From Elymus sibiricus (taxonomy: Eukaryota > Streptophyta > Magnoliopsida > Poales > Poaceae): 64,000 nucleotides of DNA. Of this stretch, positions 1-10,174 are shown piece after piece. The notes under the pieces were generated by a model. That model was not told where the DNA came from and did not search any database. It worked only from the letters and a program-made list of their open reading frames with translations. The stretch lies in the NCBI GenBank assembly GCA_039707655.1, contig CM077665.1:444849531-444913530 (forward strand), in the 5' to 3' direction. Position 1 is the first letter of the stretch, and each line of letters opens with the position of its first letter. Position numbers and translations under genes: made by a program.

Positions 1-1269
1 CCCCCGTGCACATCTCTCCCCTGCAGCAAGCTCGAACACGCCCCTGTACACCCCGCAGCACCACCTCTGCACTCATCGTGGTGATCATCACACTCACACG
101 GTGTTCGGTCAAAAAACGAGTCACCACTGTAACTCCCCTGGCTCTACGGTTGTAGCACCGCATGATCGCTGTCGCGCCTCGCCGTTGACCTGTTTCAGCA
201 TCCGCCCCTAGCCCATGTTGGATTTTGTCGCCGGTATTCACTGCAACCCACCACTGGCATCTCGCCATCGTGAAGAATGGATGTAGCGAAAACAGTCAAT
301 CGTAGTAGCAAAAATCTATATGGTTGCAACAAAAATCATCATCTCGTCGCCGTTGCCTTATGAAGAATGGATATAGCAAATAAATCTTCGGTAATACAGC
401 TTTGGCGACACGGGATAACAGATTCGTTCTCAGAGGCAGCTGGCGACTAGAAAACCCTAGCCACCATCTATCTTCTCTCCTTCTTGCCACCTTTTGGCAC
501 GCCGTCGTGCAAAGCCAGCGTTTCGTCGAACGCGACGGGGAGATCCTCTTGAATTATAGATGGCCTTGGGCTCATATCAATATCTATACCACTATATAGT
601 ATCACAATAACTTTGAATATTAACCGTTGGATATGCTTCATACAACGGTTGAGAGACGACAAACTCGAACAATATTATTTGTTGGGATAAAGTTTTCATC
701 TCATAAAATTCTGTTAGGTGGCATTTTAATTGAATCCACACTATCATCTCATATTATTCTATAAGTACTTTATTCCCATGCCAAGAATCTATTTCTCCAA
801 TAAATAAAAGCAATCTTGATTCTATATAGTTGGCCTTGTCTAATAAGGTTTGTATGGAAGGAAATAAAGTGTCGAGAATGCATTCCCCCTTGCTATTATA
901 TAGCTAATATAATTTACTAGTAAGCAAATAATTCCTGATAAATCTCAAAGCTCCACGTGAAGTTTCATAACATTGTGAATTTTTCACTTCCATCACACTA
1001 GTGAGGAAGAGTTGAGACCAATATATAAGGGATTCACTTCACATACTATTGCAGCTCGAAAAAAAGGAGTGACGCTTTGTCCTCGTCATCCATCTCATCA
1101 CACCATGCCTCGTGCATGCGTCTTGTTTCATGAACAAGCCTAGCCGAACCTAGACTTATTTCATGTGTGCATTTTAATTTTTTGCCAGAAAAATACGAAC
1201 AGTTATTTGATAATTAACTATGAATGATTAACGGATGCATTATGTAACAACCATATCTGAACCGTCCGA
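1..1269. other. Intergenic, no gene recognised
   Basis: No convincing reading frame is present; the short frames here have no family resemblance. Two short related stretches, around 271-296 and 361-386, share the phrase gaagaatggat followed by a tagc, which suggests a decayed repeat. The rest is AT-rich from about 600 to 1260 with no recognisable repeat ends. I see nothing else to annotate. Confidence 0.5.
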
Positions 1270-1411
1270 TCATGGGTCGGTCCAAACATCATCCTACATT
1301 CCTACCCAACCGCATATATATTGGAGGCAGTTGTAATCCTAGCCGTCACCTCACAAGATCGTATCTGCTCTGCCTCCTCGCACACAACCCATCATCACTC
1401 CTCTCGCTTCA

Positions 1412-1723
1412 ATGTCTGGGAGCACGACGTTCACCTTCCATCCCAACAGCTTGGGTTATCGTCGAAAGGTGGGAGCGGAGGCTCCTTCGTGGATACACGC
1501 CACGACCTCAGACCCCTGGGGTCGGAGTCGTTGTCCTGGTTGTGGCGTGAGTGATTCTCTTCCCGAACGCGGTGCGTTTCGCGGCAGCTCTCATGGTGTG
1601 GCTCATGTCGGCTGTCTACGAGGGCTTTCCGTGAGGTCGTGCTTTTCAAATAGGTGCATCGGGCACCACCTGCATGTGTCTCCTTTGAGGCTCTGGTCCA
1701 CATCACGTAGGTCGTCGGCATGA
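1412..1723 (+). CDS. Gene-like GC-rich island, hypothetical protein N-terminus
   Basis: A frame of 103 codons begins at an ATG in good plant context, about 95 bases after a TATA-like tatatat at 1314-1320. The first 50 residues look protein-like and contain a CPGCG pair of cysteines near residue 41, which could begin a zinc-binding motif. A downstream stretch in another frame (1737-1937) also looks coding (EGTATPKVVKIAFEEAQ). Either an intron or frameshifts would be needed to join them, so this may be a decayed copy of a larger gene. I do not recognise the family with confidence. GC content is clearly higher than in the flanks from 1270 to about 2100. Confidence 0.25.
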   Translation: MSGSTTFTFHPNSLGYRRKVGAEAPSWIHATTSDPWGRSRCPGCGVSDSLPERGAFRGSSHGVAHVGCLRGLSVRSCFSNRCIGHHLHVSPLRLWSTSRRSSA

Positions 1724-2706
1724 GCGCGCGGAGGCCTTGACAGGGAGGCGGGGCCTGGACCGACGCTCTTCTGCGTCTTCGTGTGAAGGACTCGCCGACC
1801 ATGGTGACAACGAGGGCACCGCGACACCCAAAGTGGTGAAGATCGCATTTGAAGAAGCGCAAACGCTCATGGTTGCCGACCGGTGGCAGATGATGTCTAC
1901 TAGTCCGTCAATCTCCTGGAGCCATGGGTGCATGTGAGATTCAACCTCCACCGGGATGGGAGGGTGCCAACGAACGCGCGTGCAGCGCAACCGTTTGGTC
2001 TGCGGTGACACATCGGTCGGTGTGTGCCGGTATGGGCGCAATGCTTGGCGGCTTTGTGCCCTTCGAAGGGGAAACGTCAATCACGTAGCGCGTCATGCCT
2101 AGAGAAACCAGGCATGCCAATGATGTTGCGGTCGTTGCGCTCTTGGGCATGGTCGATGAGGACATGTTGAAGGAGATATGAAGCCTTAGGACGCGTTTGG
2201 TAGGTGCATTAGGTCGGGCCAGGCCCGCGCGGGAAGAATTTAGGTCGTTTGGTTACCCGCATTGACTGGTTGGCCTGCATAGCACGAACATTAAAGCACC
2301 TCTGGGCCTGTATCCACATGAATGCTCAAATCGGCCATTTTTGTGGAGCCAGGCCCGAGCGGTGCAACCCTAGGCACGTGGGCGTGGGCGGTTGCATGCG
2401 TGGATGTAGTCTCGAAAAGTCGCGTTGTTTCCCGAAGCACCGTCATAAATTACCCTCACCCCCCTTCCTCACCGCTCTCTCCCCTCTTCCCCACTCACAC
2501 CGGCGGCGGCGACCACCGGAGCAGAAACACCAGGATCTATGATGGCGGCGACCACTGCTGCGACTTCAGACCTCCACCGGAGCGCATCGGCAATGGTGGT
2601 AAGTTCTTTAACCTCTCTAGAGTAACTCCGTCGACTCGGGCTAGATTTAATTGGAGCACGCGATGGGAGAGTGAGGGAGGGGATTGAACACACTGAGTGT
2701 GTGTTT

Positions 2707-2727
2707 GGGGGGGGGGGGGGGGGGGGG
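2707..2727 (+). repeat. Poly-G tract (21 G)
   Basis: An uninterrupted run of 21 G lies just downstream of the minus-strand pseudogene inside the Harbinger-like element. It can form a G-quadruplex and is a likely site of length error in sequencing. Confidence 0.9.
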
Positions 2728-2728
2728 A

Positions 2729-3351
2729 TTAAACACATCTTGAGTTCATGCCTAATCGGTCGATTACATCGGGGGTGAGGATTGGGGTACTACCTATTTG
2801 TCTAGCTGCGCGACCCTGGAGTCGCGTCGAGCGGCGGCGGGGTGTCGGCTTCGTCGTTTCTTCTTTGCCTTTGCCTTCTTCCTTATCGTCTTCTTTTTCA
2901 TCGTCACTGTCAACAACGATGGGTCTTGCACGGTCGCCTGTCGCCGGCGCCCTGGCCACCATCTGCACTTCGTCGTCTTCCTCCTCCGGATCCACCACCG
3001 TCCGTCGTCCAGTACCACCATGGCAAGGTCGTCATTGGGACACTTGTAAACCCTGTACTTGGTCAACTTGGCCCTCTGTCGAGCGTCGCCAGAGTTGGCC
3101 TGATTCATGGCCCAGCGAAGGATGTCGACTGACATAGCGCCCTTCGTTGGGTCAGGAATCAGCGTCTTCAACTCCTTCGCCGTCACCTTCTTCACCACAA
3201 CGTCAGCCTCCTTGTGCACTTCAGCCATGTTCGTGAAGTTCGAGCACACTTCCATTGTGTCCTCAAACTTCGCGTGGTCACCAAGCGAGCACCCGTGGAA
3301 GAATGCCCTTCATCCCATGCCCCAGGGGAAAGGGTTGGGGTTGGAGTTCAT
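2729..3351 (-). pseudogene. Broken divergent gene in Harbinger-like element, function unknown
   Basis: The frame can be followed from an ATG at 3351 (MNSNPNPFPWGMG), through an in-frame TGA near 3312, into a long open stretch with a basic and charged middle (KKVTAKELKTLIPDPTKG, then VDILRWAMNQANSGD). Around 2995 the coding signal jumps to a second minus frame beginning MVDPEEEDDEVQMV, which continues with an acidic run and a basic PRRRSTRLQGR segment to a stop at 2729. The jump implies a one- or two-base indel. The order (charged N-terminal domain, acidic linker, basic tail) suggests a nuclear or DNA-binding protein, but I do not recognise the family. It faces away from the B3 gene, with about 165 bp between the two start codons. 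Confidence 0.45.
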
Positions 3352-3439
3352 GATGAGGGAGAGGTGGTGAAACAGAGAGGTTGAAGAAGAGAGGGGGTGA
3401 AAATGAAAGGGACCGGGGTTTGATGCGGTGCTGGGTAAG

Positions 3440-3512
3440 AAGTGTGGGTAAATATAGGAGCGTTAGGGCGATAGGAATGAATGTTGACCTTGAACTGCGT
3501 GTTGTATATAAT
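3440..3512. promoter_or_regulatory. Shared divergent promoter region
   Basis: The roughly 165 bp between the minus ATG (3351) and the plus ATG (3517) contains taaatatagg at about 3447, a TATA-like site for the B3 gene some 65 bp upstream of its start. It also contains tgtatataat at 3503-3512, which read on minus is a TATA-like site for the opposing gene. Assignment is by position and sequence only. Confidence 0.35.
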
Positions 3513-3516
3513 GCAG

Positions 3517-3960
3517 ATGGACAAGGGCAAGAAGGTGGTGCCGCCATTGGTGGACGTGCCGGTGCAGGATTACCCTAACACCAAGCGGAAGAACTACGGG
3601 CACTACCACGAGGAGGCAGGACCAACCCACTTCTGCAAGGTGATCTTTGCTCCGAAGTTGGAGGCTCTGCCTTTGCCTCTGGATTTCACGAAGCACTTCC
3701 CCGCCGTGCATACTGAGTTCAGTCTGAAGACGAACACCGGCTGCTCATGGAGGGTCACGATGAAGGTGGTCGAAGACCGGGTCACCCTTGATCAGGGTGG
3801 GGCCACCTTCACCGCCGTTCACCAGATCATGATCGGGTACATGCTGACTTTCAAGTTGCTCACCCCGAACACCATGAAGGTGATCGTCTTCAACGACGAC
3901 GGCATGGAGGTGGTCACCAAGTGCAAGAAGCACGACGAGGCCTTCGCCGTGACTGCATAA
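3517..3960 (+). CDS. B3-type DNA-binding domain protein
   Basis: An intact 147-residue frame consists mainly of one plant B3 fold. The domain starts at about residue 37 with THFCKVIFAPKLEALPLPLDF, the usual strand-helix start (F-x-K-V-L...L-x-I-P-x-x-F). It continues with the core TGCSWRVTMK at about 74-83 (the SWxV signature), VTLDQGGATF, and the closing FKLLTPNTMKVIVFNDDG at about 112-129. B3 domains bind DNA in plant transcription factors (REM, RAV, ARF, LAV families); this one is closest in style to the small REM-like members. The start at 3517 is preferred over 3481 because the TATA-like tatata at 3505 lies between them. The protein has a basic N-terminus (MDKGKKVV, KRKNYGHY) and no other domain. 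It sits inside the Harbinger-like element. Confidence 0.75.
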   Translation: MDKGKKVVPPLVDVPVQDYPNTKRKNYGHYHEEAGPTHFCKVIFAPKLEALPLPLDFTKHFPAVHTEFSLKTNTGCSWRVTMKVVEDRVTLDQGGATFTAVHQIMIGYMLTFKLLTPNTMKVIVFNDDGMEVVTKCKKHDEAFAVTA

Positions 3961-4785
3961 ATACCTCTCGTTCCTAGTTAAGTTGTTGGTTGTTCGTTCT
4001 AGGCTATGCGCTATGTTTAAAACTTATCGTACTATGTTTAACTTTTGTGTGTGGTTAAACTTTGACGTGTGCTTAAGTTTGTTCTGGTTGCTTTATTTTT
4101 GTGCCTCTGGTAACCTCACCACATCAAGGAGAAGGTTACCGCACTATTGTCCCGGATGTAACCAAACAACCGGACTTGTGTTTCGCCTCAAATCAGGCCA
4201 CAACCAAACAACATGCCTTCCATTTCGGCACATGCAGGCTAGAAGGGATGCAGGCAACCAATCAACATGCAGATGTTGGTTTTTTGCTTGCATATGCTCA
4301 GCCAGACCCAATTGGGACAAGTATGCAAAGTGCCTAAAAACGATGCAGCTAACCAAACATGCCCTTAACCCCTCCTACCTGGCGCGAGATGTCGACAAGT
4401 GGTCGTCGATATCAAAGATCTCTGAGACACTTTTTTTTGGAGGATCCTCTGCGACACATTTGAGATGTTTGACCAAGGGTTAAAACACTCTGAAATCACT
4501 TGAAAGATTAACACTTTGTTTATCCAGGTTCGAACCACCGAGAAGGTGTAACACTACGTCCTGCATGATATTCTTGTTGTTTTTGCGTGAGTGTTCTTTC
4601 TTATCGATGATCTGAAGAAAACGTCCCCTATAGCCTTGGTTCCTCCCTGATATATACCGGGGGAGACCACAACGGCCTCTACCTCTTCCTAACAAATAAG
4701 ACTTCAGCAAGTCAGATGTTACTTCTGCCATCTGAAACAAGCAATGATATGGAGACTGTGTGACCAATCAAGGACGTGACTGCAT

Positions 4786-6865
4786 CTAAAACAGCATGAC
4801 TTTCCTTCCCTTAGAATAACCGTATCTCGGCATGCGGCCAGAATTGGGTTCAATGCCCAACTCATCATCATCAGATTTATCCTCATCCACATAGTCAGGA
4901 CTGCGCCAGCACGGCATGGGCACAGGCCACCTGCAGTTCAATTTCAATGAAATAATTTGTCCAAAACTTAACCCCAACTTGATACGCATCAGAATACCAA
5001 CATGTTTAACTTAGTTTTGTTATCTCTATCCATTTTCCAGAAAAGTGCTCCAGAGGAATCACTATCATTGCCAACTTCACCAAGTTCACTGTCAAACATA
5101 CCAATAATAAGATTATGCTTCGGCAAGCTTCTTAAGATATTCAGAAAAGAACTTATGTTATATGCACTTGAATACCTTTTTGTCTCAAACGATGCTAGAA
5201 TTTTGTAAATGTCCACTAATAACAGGAAAGGGATTTCTATTCTCTTATCATAGAAGTTCATGCCAATAACATCCCCATCAAGAGTAACAAGAGGGCCTCC
5301 AATCCCAGCCTAGCAAGTTGACATGAACAAACTGTGATTTTCTATTTCAAATAGATATTGCTAGCCAACTCATTCCGACGCGACTATACTTCCTTTTTTC
5401 AGAAATACAAGGCGTATTTTGTCTCTCCAAATTCAAGCTCTGAACATTGATTAATCCAATAATATCTAGGTTTTGTAAAAAAGACCATTAGATTCATATT
5501 CCAAAGTATTTTCTCATAATGTCAAGGAATTTAAAGTCAAAGCTCGCTTTTGGACAATCAAATTACGCCTTGTAAAAAAGAGTGTTTACTATCACCATGA
5601 TAAATTAGGGAATAAAAAATACAGGATTACCTTAGTGATTTTGCACGTGGAAGTTACGAGGAAATGGCAATCGAGTGTGCCTGTCCAGGAAACCAGATCC
5701 CCACTAGTAGCCATTAAGGCACCTGATTTGAAGCAACGCCCTACAGCTGCTACTTTAAAAGCCTTTTTCCAACGAAGCAGAGTATTTGATGGACGAAGAG
5801 CAGGGTAATCCTTGACACTGACTAGAGCAACGTTGTAATGTATACTATAATGCTGTAACGTCCCATGGATCTACGATAATTTTGACATCAGCAAGCTTGG
5901 TTAGAAATTCTGGTGATGAGAACAAGATTGTTGAAAACTTGAGGGTTGGTGCTCCTTGTTCTATGACTGCTGTTCTTTTAAGATGTTGCTTAAGTCTCAT
6001 CACTGTATTATTTGCAGATTGAAGTGTTGCTTAACAGCCAACGCAGAGAATTCCATTCAATAAAAAAACCTGTGCATGCAAAAAACCTTCTTTCTCCTGC
6101 ATGCCATGATTCTGGCTATTAGCTAGTTTTAATAAAAACAGAGATGAAACAGTAAATGGCACATTACTGTAAAATCACCATTGAATGAAGCCAGTGCGAC
6201 AACATTGCGATTTATATTAGAAGCTTTTTTACTAAATTTTCCCCAAACACCTTCACCATGTATGTCGCCAAAAGTCTCCTCAAAAGTATCAACCAAAATC
6301 ATGCCAGCTGGAGAAATATACATTGTAGAATAGTTGTTAGTGCTACAGGATTGCTATAAAAGGTCGGCAAATTTAGAAGTGACACACCTCCTAACATGGA
6401 GGATGGTAACTTAGGGTAACCCATGGAGTCAAGATCACTGCTCCTGGTTGAGACAATCTCCACGTACTGGTGCAACAAGTTCAAGTGATCAGTATTGACA
6501 CATAGTAATGCTATGCACAGAAAGTAAATTCACATAAATTCTGCGCATGATCAGCATGTAACATTAGTAATATCATGATAACAGCCTGAGAAACAATTAG
6601 TAGAAGTCAGCATGGACGAACATACCCAAGAATGTAGTGTACATATGTTAACTGATAAGATCTAACAATATAAGAGTACAAATGAAAAGGCCAGACTTGT
6701 TGATATACAAATGTAAACACTACACTTGCGCAGCTTCTAAATAACTAACATTACAAACTGCAACAATTTGCATAATACCACAATGTTAAGCAGTCTTGAG
6801 GAGTGCCTGTGTGCTCACCTTCTAGATGGATGTTAGATTTCTCCCCTATGGGTCTTGCTCCAAAC
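4786..6865 (-). pseudogene. Second trypsin-fold domain and C-terminus of the tandem gene
   Basis: Exons encode a short linker (GARPIGEKSNIHLE), YVEIVSTRSSDLDSMGYPKL, the start of the domain (MILVDTFEETFGDIHGEGVW, SKKASNINRNVVALASFNG), ERRFFACTGFFIEWN, then GTLQHYSIHYNVALVSVKDY. Next come ALMATSGDLVSWTGTLDC, AGIGGPLVTLDGDVIGMNFY, and an acidic tail ending GYSKGRKVMLF. The Asp position is Asn (YNVALV) and the Ser position is Ile (AGIGGP). The His region falls in a degenerate stretch (5871-6060) with in-frame stops and at least one frameshift just before GTLQHY. The acidic DEDKSDDDELG tail at 4860-4900 ends at TAG 4786-4788. Proteins with this repeated domain are common in grasses and usually annotated as Do-like; their activity is not established. 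Confidence 0.6.
5387..5590. repeat. Degenerate Mariner/Stowaway-type MITE in an intron
   Basis: A 200-bp AT-rich stretch begins with tacaaggcgtattttg (5406-5421) and ends with ttacgccttgtaaaa (5563-5577), an imperfect inverted repeat of the kind seen in long Stowaway elements. The outer terminal bases are decayed. It lies in the intron between exons at 5176-5309 and 5631-5870 of the tandem trypsin-fold gene. Confidence 0.45.
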
Positions 6866-7129
6866 CTGCCAAACATAAAAATGACTAGTTGACTACTGAC
6901 CAAAATGTAAAATGGATCTAACCAGTGCATTAATACGCAAAATGTCGCCAAAACCTACATGGGTAGAATCATAGACAAGGAAAAAGACAGAGAAATGAGG
7001 ACCCCAAGTCGTGTGAAAAATGTTTCATGAAAACATGATCATAATGCACATTCCAATAAGACAAACATACATTTTTCAACATTGACACAAAAAATATGAC
7101 TAATCTAGTACATGAAAACTATGAATCTC

Positions 7130-8629
7130 TGATACATCATGCCAAAGGTTGGCAAATATTTTGGTCGGGTGGATGCGCTTGCGGCTCCCTCCCGGTGGCA
7201 TTCCCTGAATCAGCATCTCCCTGCTGCGTTTACGTCGGTGGGCGTCGGGGTGGCTGCTGGAGTCGGCTCGGAGGTGTCCGAGAAGTTGTTCTGTGAGGCG
7301 CGGGCAGTGGTGGTTGCCCTTCCCTACGGCGTTACCATCCGCTCTGGTTGTGCGGCGGCACTGGCGTGGGCTCGGCATGCCTGCCGACTTCGGCTTGGCC
7401 TAGGTCCGGTGGGGAGCAACGCGGGCAACCTGGATCCTGCCGGATCTAGCCTATGGCTTCCACTCCGGGTAGGTGAGGATGGGCGTTGTCCGGGTGGTGG
7501 TCGGTGGTGGCGTCCCCCGGGCGTCCGGGTGGCGATGGGGCGGCACGGCTGTTGCGGTTGGCGGCGGTGCGATATGGGTCATGTACGTCTTCGGTGTGCG
7601 ACGTGGATATGGTTTGTGGTGGTGGAAGGCGCTGGGCGCGTAGGTACGAGGGTTGACTTGGTCCGCATGGATCTCTTTCGCGTTGTGCTCTTCGTGTCTG
7701 TGGCTTGCTCATGGCGTCGGTCCGAGTTGGGCTCTTTGGGTGCTGCTGTGTCGTCCGACGGATCGGCTCCGGTGGCCATGGGATTGGCGTCGTTCGACAG
7801 GGGAGGCATGTGTGTGCGCCTCCTACTGTGGAGGCGCTAACCCAGACCCGATGACTGATGTCGGGCTAGGATTTAAAGGTGGCCCCTTTCACTCCTACTA
7901 CCGTGGCGGGGGGCGTGATGTGGATGGCCGGTGGTGTCCGGGGCCATGGATGCGGGGCAGCGGTCTTGGTTGGCGGGCCTCATGGTTGGCTTTCCGACAT
8001 GCTCCATGGTGGCGGTGGTGACTCTACTTCTTGGTCGTGTGGGCGACAAGGGGTGGAGTGGTGGGAGGCTCTGGTCTGCTTTGGCAGTGCCCAAATCTGG
8101 TGCGGATGAGCTGCCTTCGTGGGGATGCTAATCGGAACTCCTCCTGGTGGTGTTGGCGAGTGTCCGAGCAAAAGCTTCGCGCTATCTAGCGCCGGCGTCG
8201 GCGGCGCCTGTGGGTGCCGCTTGCTTCTTGGAGTCATCGTCGTGGGTCTCGTTATGCCAGGGCTCCGAGTGAAAACCTCTATCTGTCTGCTAGGACTCGG
8301 CCACGGCGACGCTTCGCGTCGGCACCTTCTTGGGGGGGTTGTCGTGGAGCTCAGGTGTTTTCGGTCGGGTCTCAGCGAGGTGGTAGCTTGTTCTAGGTTA
8401 TATCTTTTGACCTGCTTTGTAAGAAGATATCCTCATCACATTGTATCGTTCGGCCGTGTACTCTGGTATGTTGCTTTATCTATAAAGCGGGGCGAAAGAC
8501 TGTTTCGAGGTTGTCGAGAGGCCTTCTTCTCCCCGTGTGCCCTTTCCTCGGCGGGTCTTCTAGGGTTTTGCTGTGTGTGTGTGTTTTGGTTGCGTCTTTT
8601 TTTTCCAGTGTACTCTGGTTCACTTGAAC
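7130..8629. other. GC-rich insert in intron 5, probably retroposon-derived, unassigned
   Basis: Base composition changes sharply near 7140 from an AT-rich intron to GC-rich sequence with long meaningless frames on both strands. The 3' part (8400-8610), with cttatctataaagcggggcgaaa at 8468, resembles the 3' ends I associate with L1-type elements of grasses. The sequence resumes after the RTE insertion at 11950-about 11990, so the RTE is nested in it. No reverse transcriptase is visible and the element limits are not clear. Confidence 0.3.
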
Positions 8630-8636
8630 TCCGCCT

Positions 8637-10142
8637 ATGTTGTCTCAACATAGCCGGTCCCAAGCCCGGGTAAAGGAGGAGGGTTGTGATAGGCTTGGCG
8701 AGCCAACGTCAAAACTCAGCCACTCTTATGGAGATGAAACCCAAAAGTTTTCGTTGGGGCGTAACCCTCTCAGCGACGCGCCACATTGGAACCCGGGTGT
8801 GGTGGAAAATGGGCAAGGGCCGGGCCGTCACCCCCCAGGTGGCGCGCCGTATCGTGATCTGGATACGGTGGCAAGTGAGCGAGGATCGGGTCGTCGCATC
8901 CTTAGTGGCGCGCTACATCGGCGCTCGGGTGTAGTGGAAATTGAGCAAGGGTCTTCGCATTTGACTCGACGAGTGCGAAGGGTAAGGAAGCTAGCCGAGC
9001 CTAGGAGGATTCGCTTAGGTAGCTGGAACGTAGGGTCTCTGACAGGTAAGCTTCGGGAGGTAGTTGATACAGCGGTGAGGAGAGGCGTTGATATCATGTG
9101 CGTCCAAGAGACCAAATGGAGGGGACAAAAGGCGAAGGAGGTGGAGGGTACCGGCTTCAAGCTGTGGTACACGGGGACGGTTGCAAACAGAAATGGAGTA
9201 GGCATCTTGATCAGCAAGAGCCTCAAGGATGGAGTGGTAGACGTCAAAAGATGTGGGGACCGGATTATCCTGGTCAAGCTGGTAGTTGGGGACTTAGTTC
9301 TCAACGTTATCAGCGCGTATGCCCCGCAAGTAGGCCACAATGAGAACACCAAGAGGGAGTTCTGGGAAGGCCTGGAGGACATGGTTAGGAGTGTACCGAT
9401 TGGCGAGAGGCTCTTCATAGGAGGAGACCTCAATGGCCACGTGGGCACATCTAACACAGGTTTTGAAGGGGTGCATGGGGGATTTGGCTATGGCATCAGG
9501 AATCAAGAAGGAGAAGATGTCTTAAGCTTTGCGCTAGCCTACGACATGATCGTAGCAAACACCCTTTTTAAGAAGAGAGAATCACATCTAGTGACTTACA
9601 GTAGTGGGCTACACTCTAGCCAGATTGATTTCATCCTCTCGAGAAGAGAAGACAGGCGTGCATGCCTAGACTGTAAGGTGATACCTGGAGAGAGTGTTGT
9701 CCCTCAGCATAAGCTTGTGGTTGCTGACCACCGCTTTCGGATTCGTGTCCAGCGGGACAAGCGTGCCAAAGTCGCTAGAACGAAGTGGTGGAAGCTCAAG
9801 GGGGAGGTAGCTCAGGCGTTCAAGGAGAGGGTCATTAAGGAGGGCCCTTGGGAGGAAGGAGGTGAGGTAGACAACATGTGGATGAAGATGGCGACTTGCA
9901 TTCGTAAGGTGGCCTCAGAGGAGTTTGGAGTTTCCAGGGGAAGTAGAAGAGAAGCTAAAGATACCTGGTGGTGGAACAATGATGTCCAGAAGGCAATTAA
10001 GGAGAAGAAAGATTGTTTCAGATGCCTATATCTGGATAGGAGTGCAGACAACATAGAGAAGTACAAGATGGCAAAGAAGGCCGCAAAGCGAGCTGTGAGT
10101 GAAGCAAGGGGTCGGGGTATGAGGACCTCTACCAACGGTTAG
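8637..10142 (+). CDS. LINE ORF, N-terminal half: AP-like endonuclease
   Basis: This frame of 501 codons holds an exonuclease-endonuclease-phosphatase domain from about residue 122 to 370. Visible motifs are [13 protein letters not shown] (Asn), MCVQETKW (catalytic Glu), [11 protein letters not shown] (Asp/Asn pair), [10 protein letters not shown] (Asp) and [10 protein letters not shown] (terminal His). This domain nicks target DNA to prime reverse transcription. The frame ends in a spurious tail (RGMRTSTNG) because one base appears lost in gtcggggtatg at about 10114. In the other frame the coding sequence continues [20 protein letters not shown] into the RT half. A start at 8637 is arbitrary, since it lies only seven bases inside the element. 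Confidence 0.8.
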   Translation: MLSQHSRSQARVKEEGCDRLGEPTSKLSHSYGDETQKFSLGRNPLSDAPHWNPGVVENGQGPGRHPPGGAPYRDLDTVASERGSGRRILSGALHRRSGVVEIEQGSSHLTRRVRRVRKLAEPRRIRLGSWNVGSLTGKLREVVDTAVRRGVDIMCVQETKWRGQKAKEVEGTGFKLWYTGTVANRNGVGILISKSLKDGVVDVKRCGDRIILVKLVVGDLVLNVISAYAPQVGHNENTKREFWEGLEDMVRSVPIGERLFIGGDLNGHVGTSNTGFEGVHGGFGYGIRNQEGEDVLSFALAYDMIVANTLFKKRESHLVTYSSGLHSSQIDFILSRREDRRACLDCKVIPGESVVPQHKLVVADHRFRIRVQRDKRAKVARTKWWKLKGEVAQAFKERVIKEGPWEEGGEVDNMWMKMATCIRKVASEEFGVSRGSRREAKDTWWWNNDVQKAIKEKKDCFRCLYLDRSADNIEKYKMAKKAAKRAVSEARGRGMRTSTNG

Positions 10143-10174
10143 ACACGAAGGAAGGCGAAAGGGACATCTATAAG

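Larger units (their letters stand above)
2189..4364. mobile_element. Harbinger-like transposon carrying a B3 gene
   Basis: The left end reads GGACGCGTTTGGTAGGTGCAT. The right end, read on the minus strand, is GGGCATGTTTGGTTAGCTGC then AT. These are imperfect terminal inverted repeats, agreeing at about 17 of 22 positions. Both ends are flanked directly by TTA (2186-2188 and 4365-4367), the TWA target duplication typical of the PIF/Harbinger superfamily. GTTTGGTT-like motifs recur just inside both ends (for example 2249-2256 and 4162-4214), as expected for subterminal repeats. The 2176-bp body holds two divergent genes, a B3-domain protein on plus and an unrecognised broken gene on minus, and no DDE transposase is visible. 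It is therefore non-autonomous if it is a transposon. The TIR plus TSD call is direct; the superfamily name is an inference from TSD and terminal bases. Confidence 0.6.

Noticed and set aside
1431..1862. Minus-strand 143-codon frame
   Set aside because: Arg/His-rich shadow of the plus-strand GC-rich island, with no family resemblance.
7139..7840. A 233-codon plus frame and several overlapping long frames in GC-rich sequence
   Set aside because: Frames of similar length occur on both strands throughout 7100-8600, as expected in GC-rich DNA without stops. The residues show no domain and are dominated by Trp, Gly, Arg and Val.
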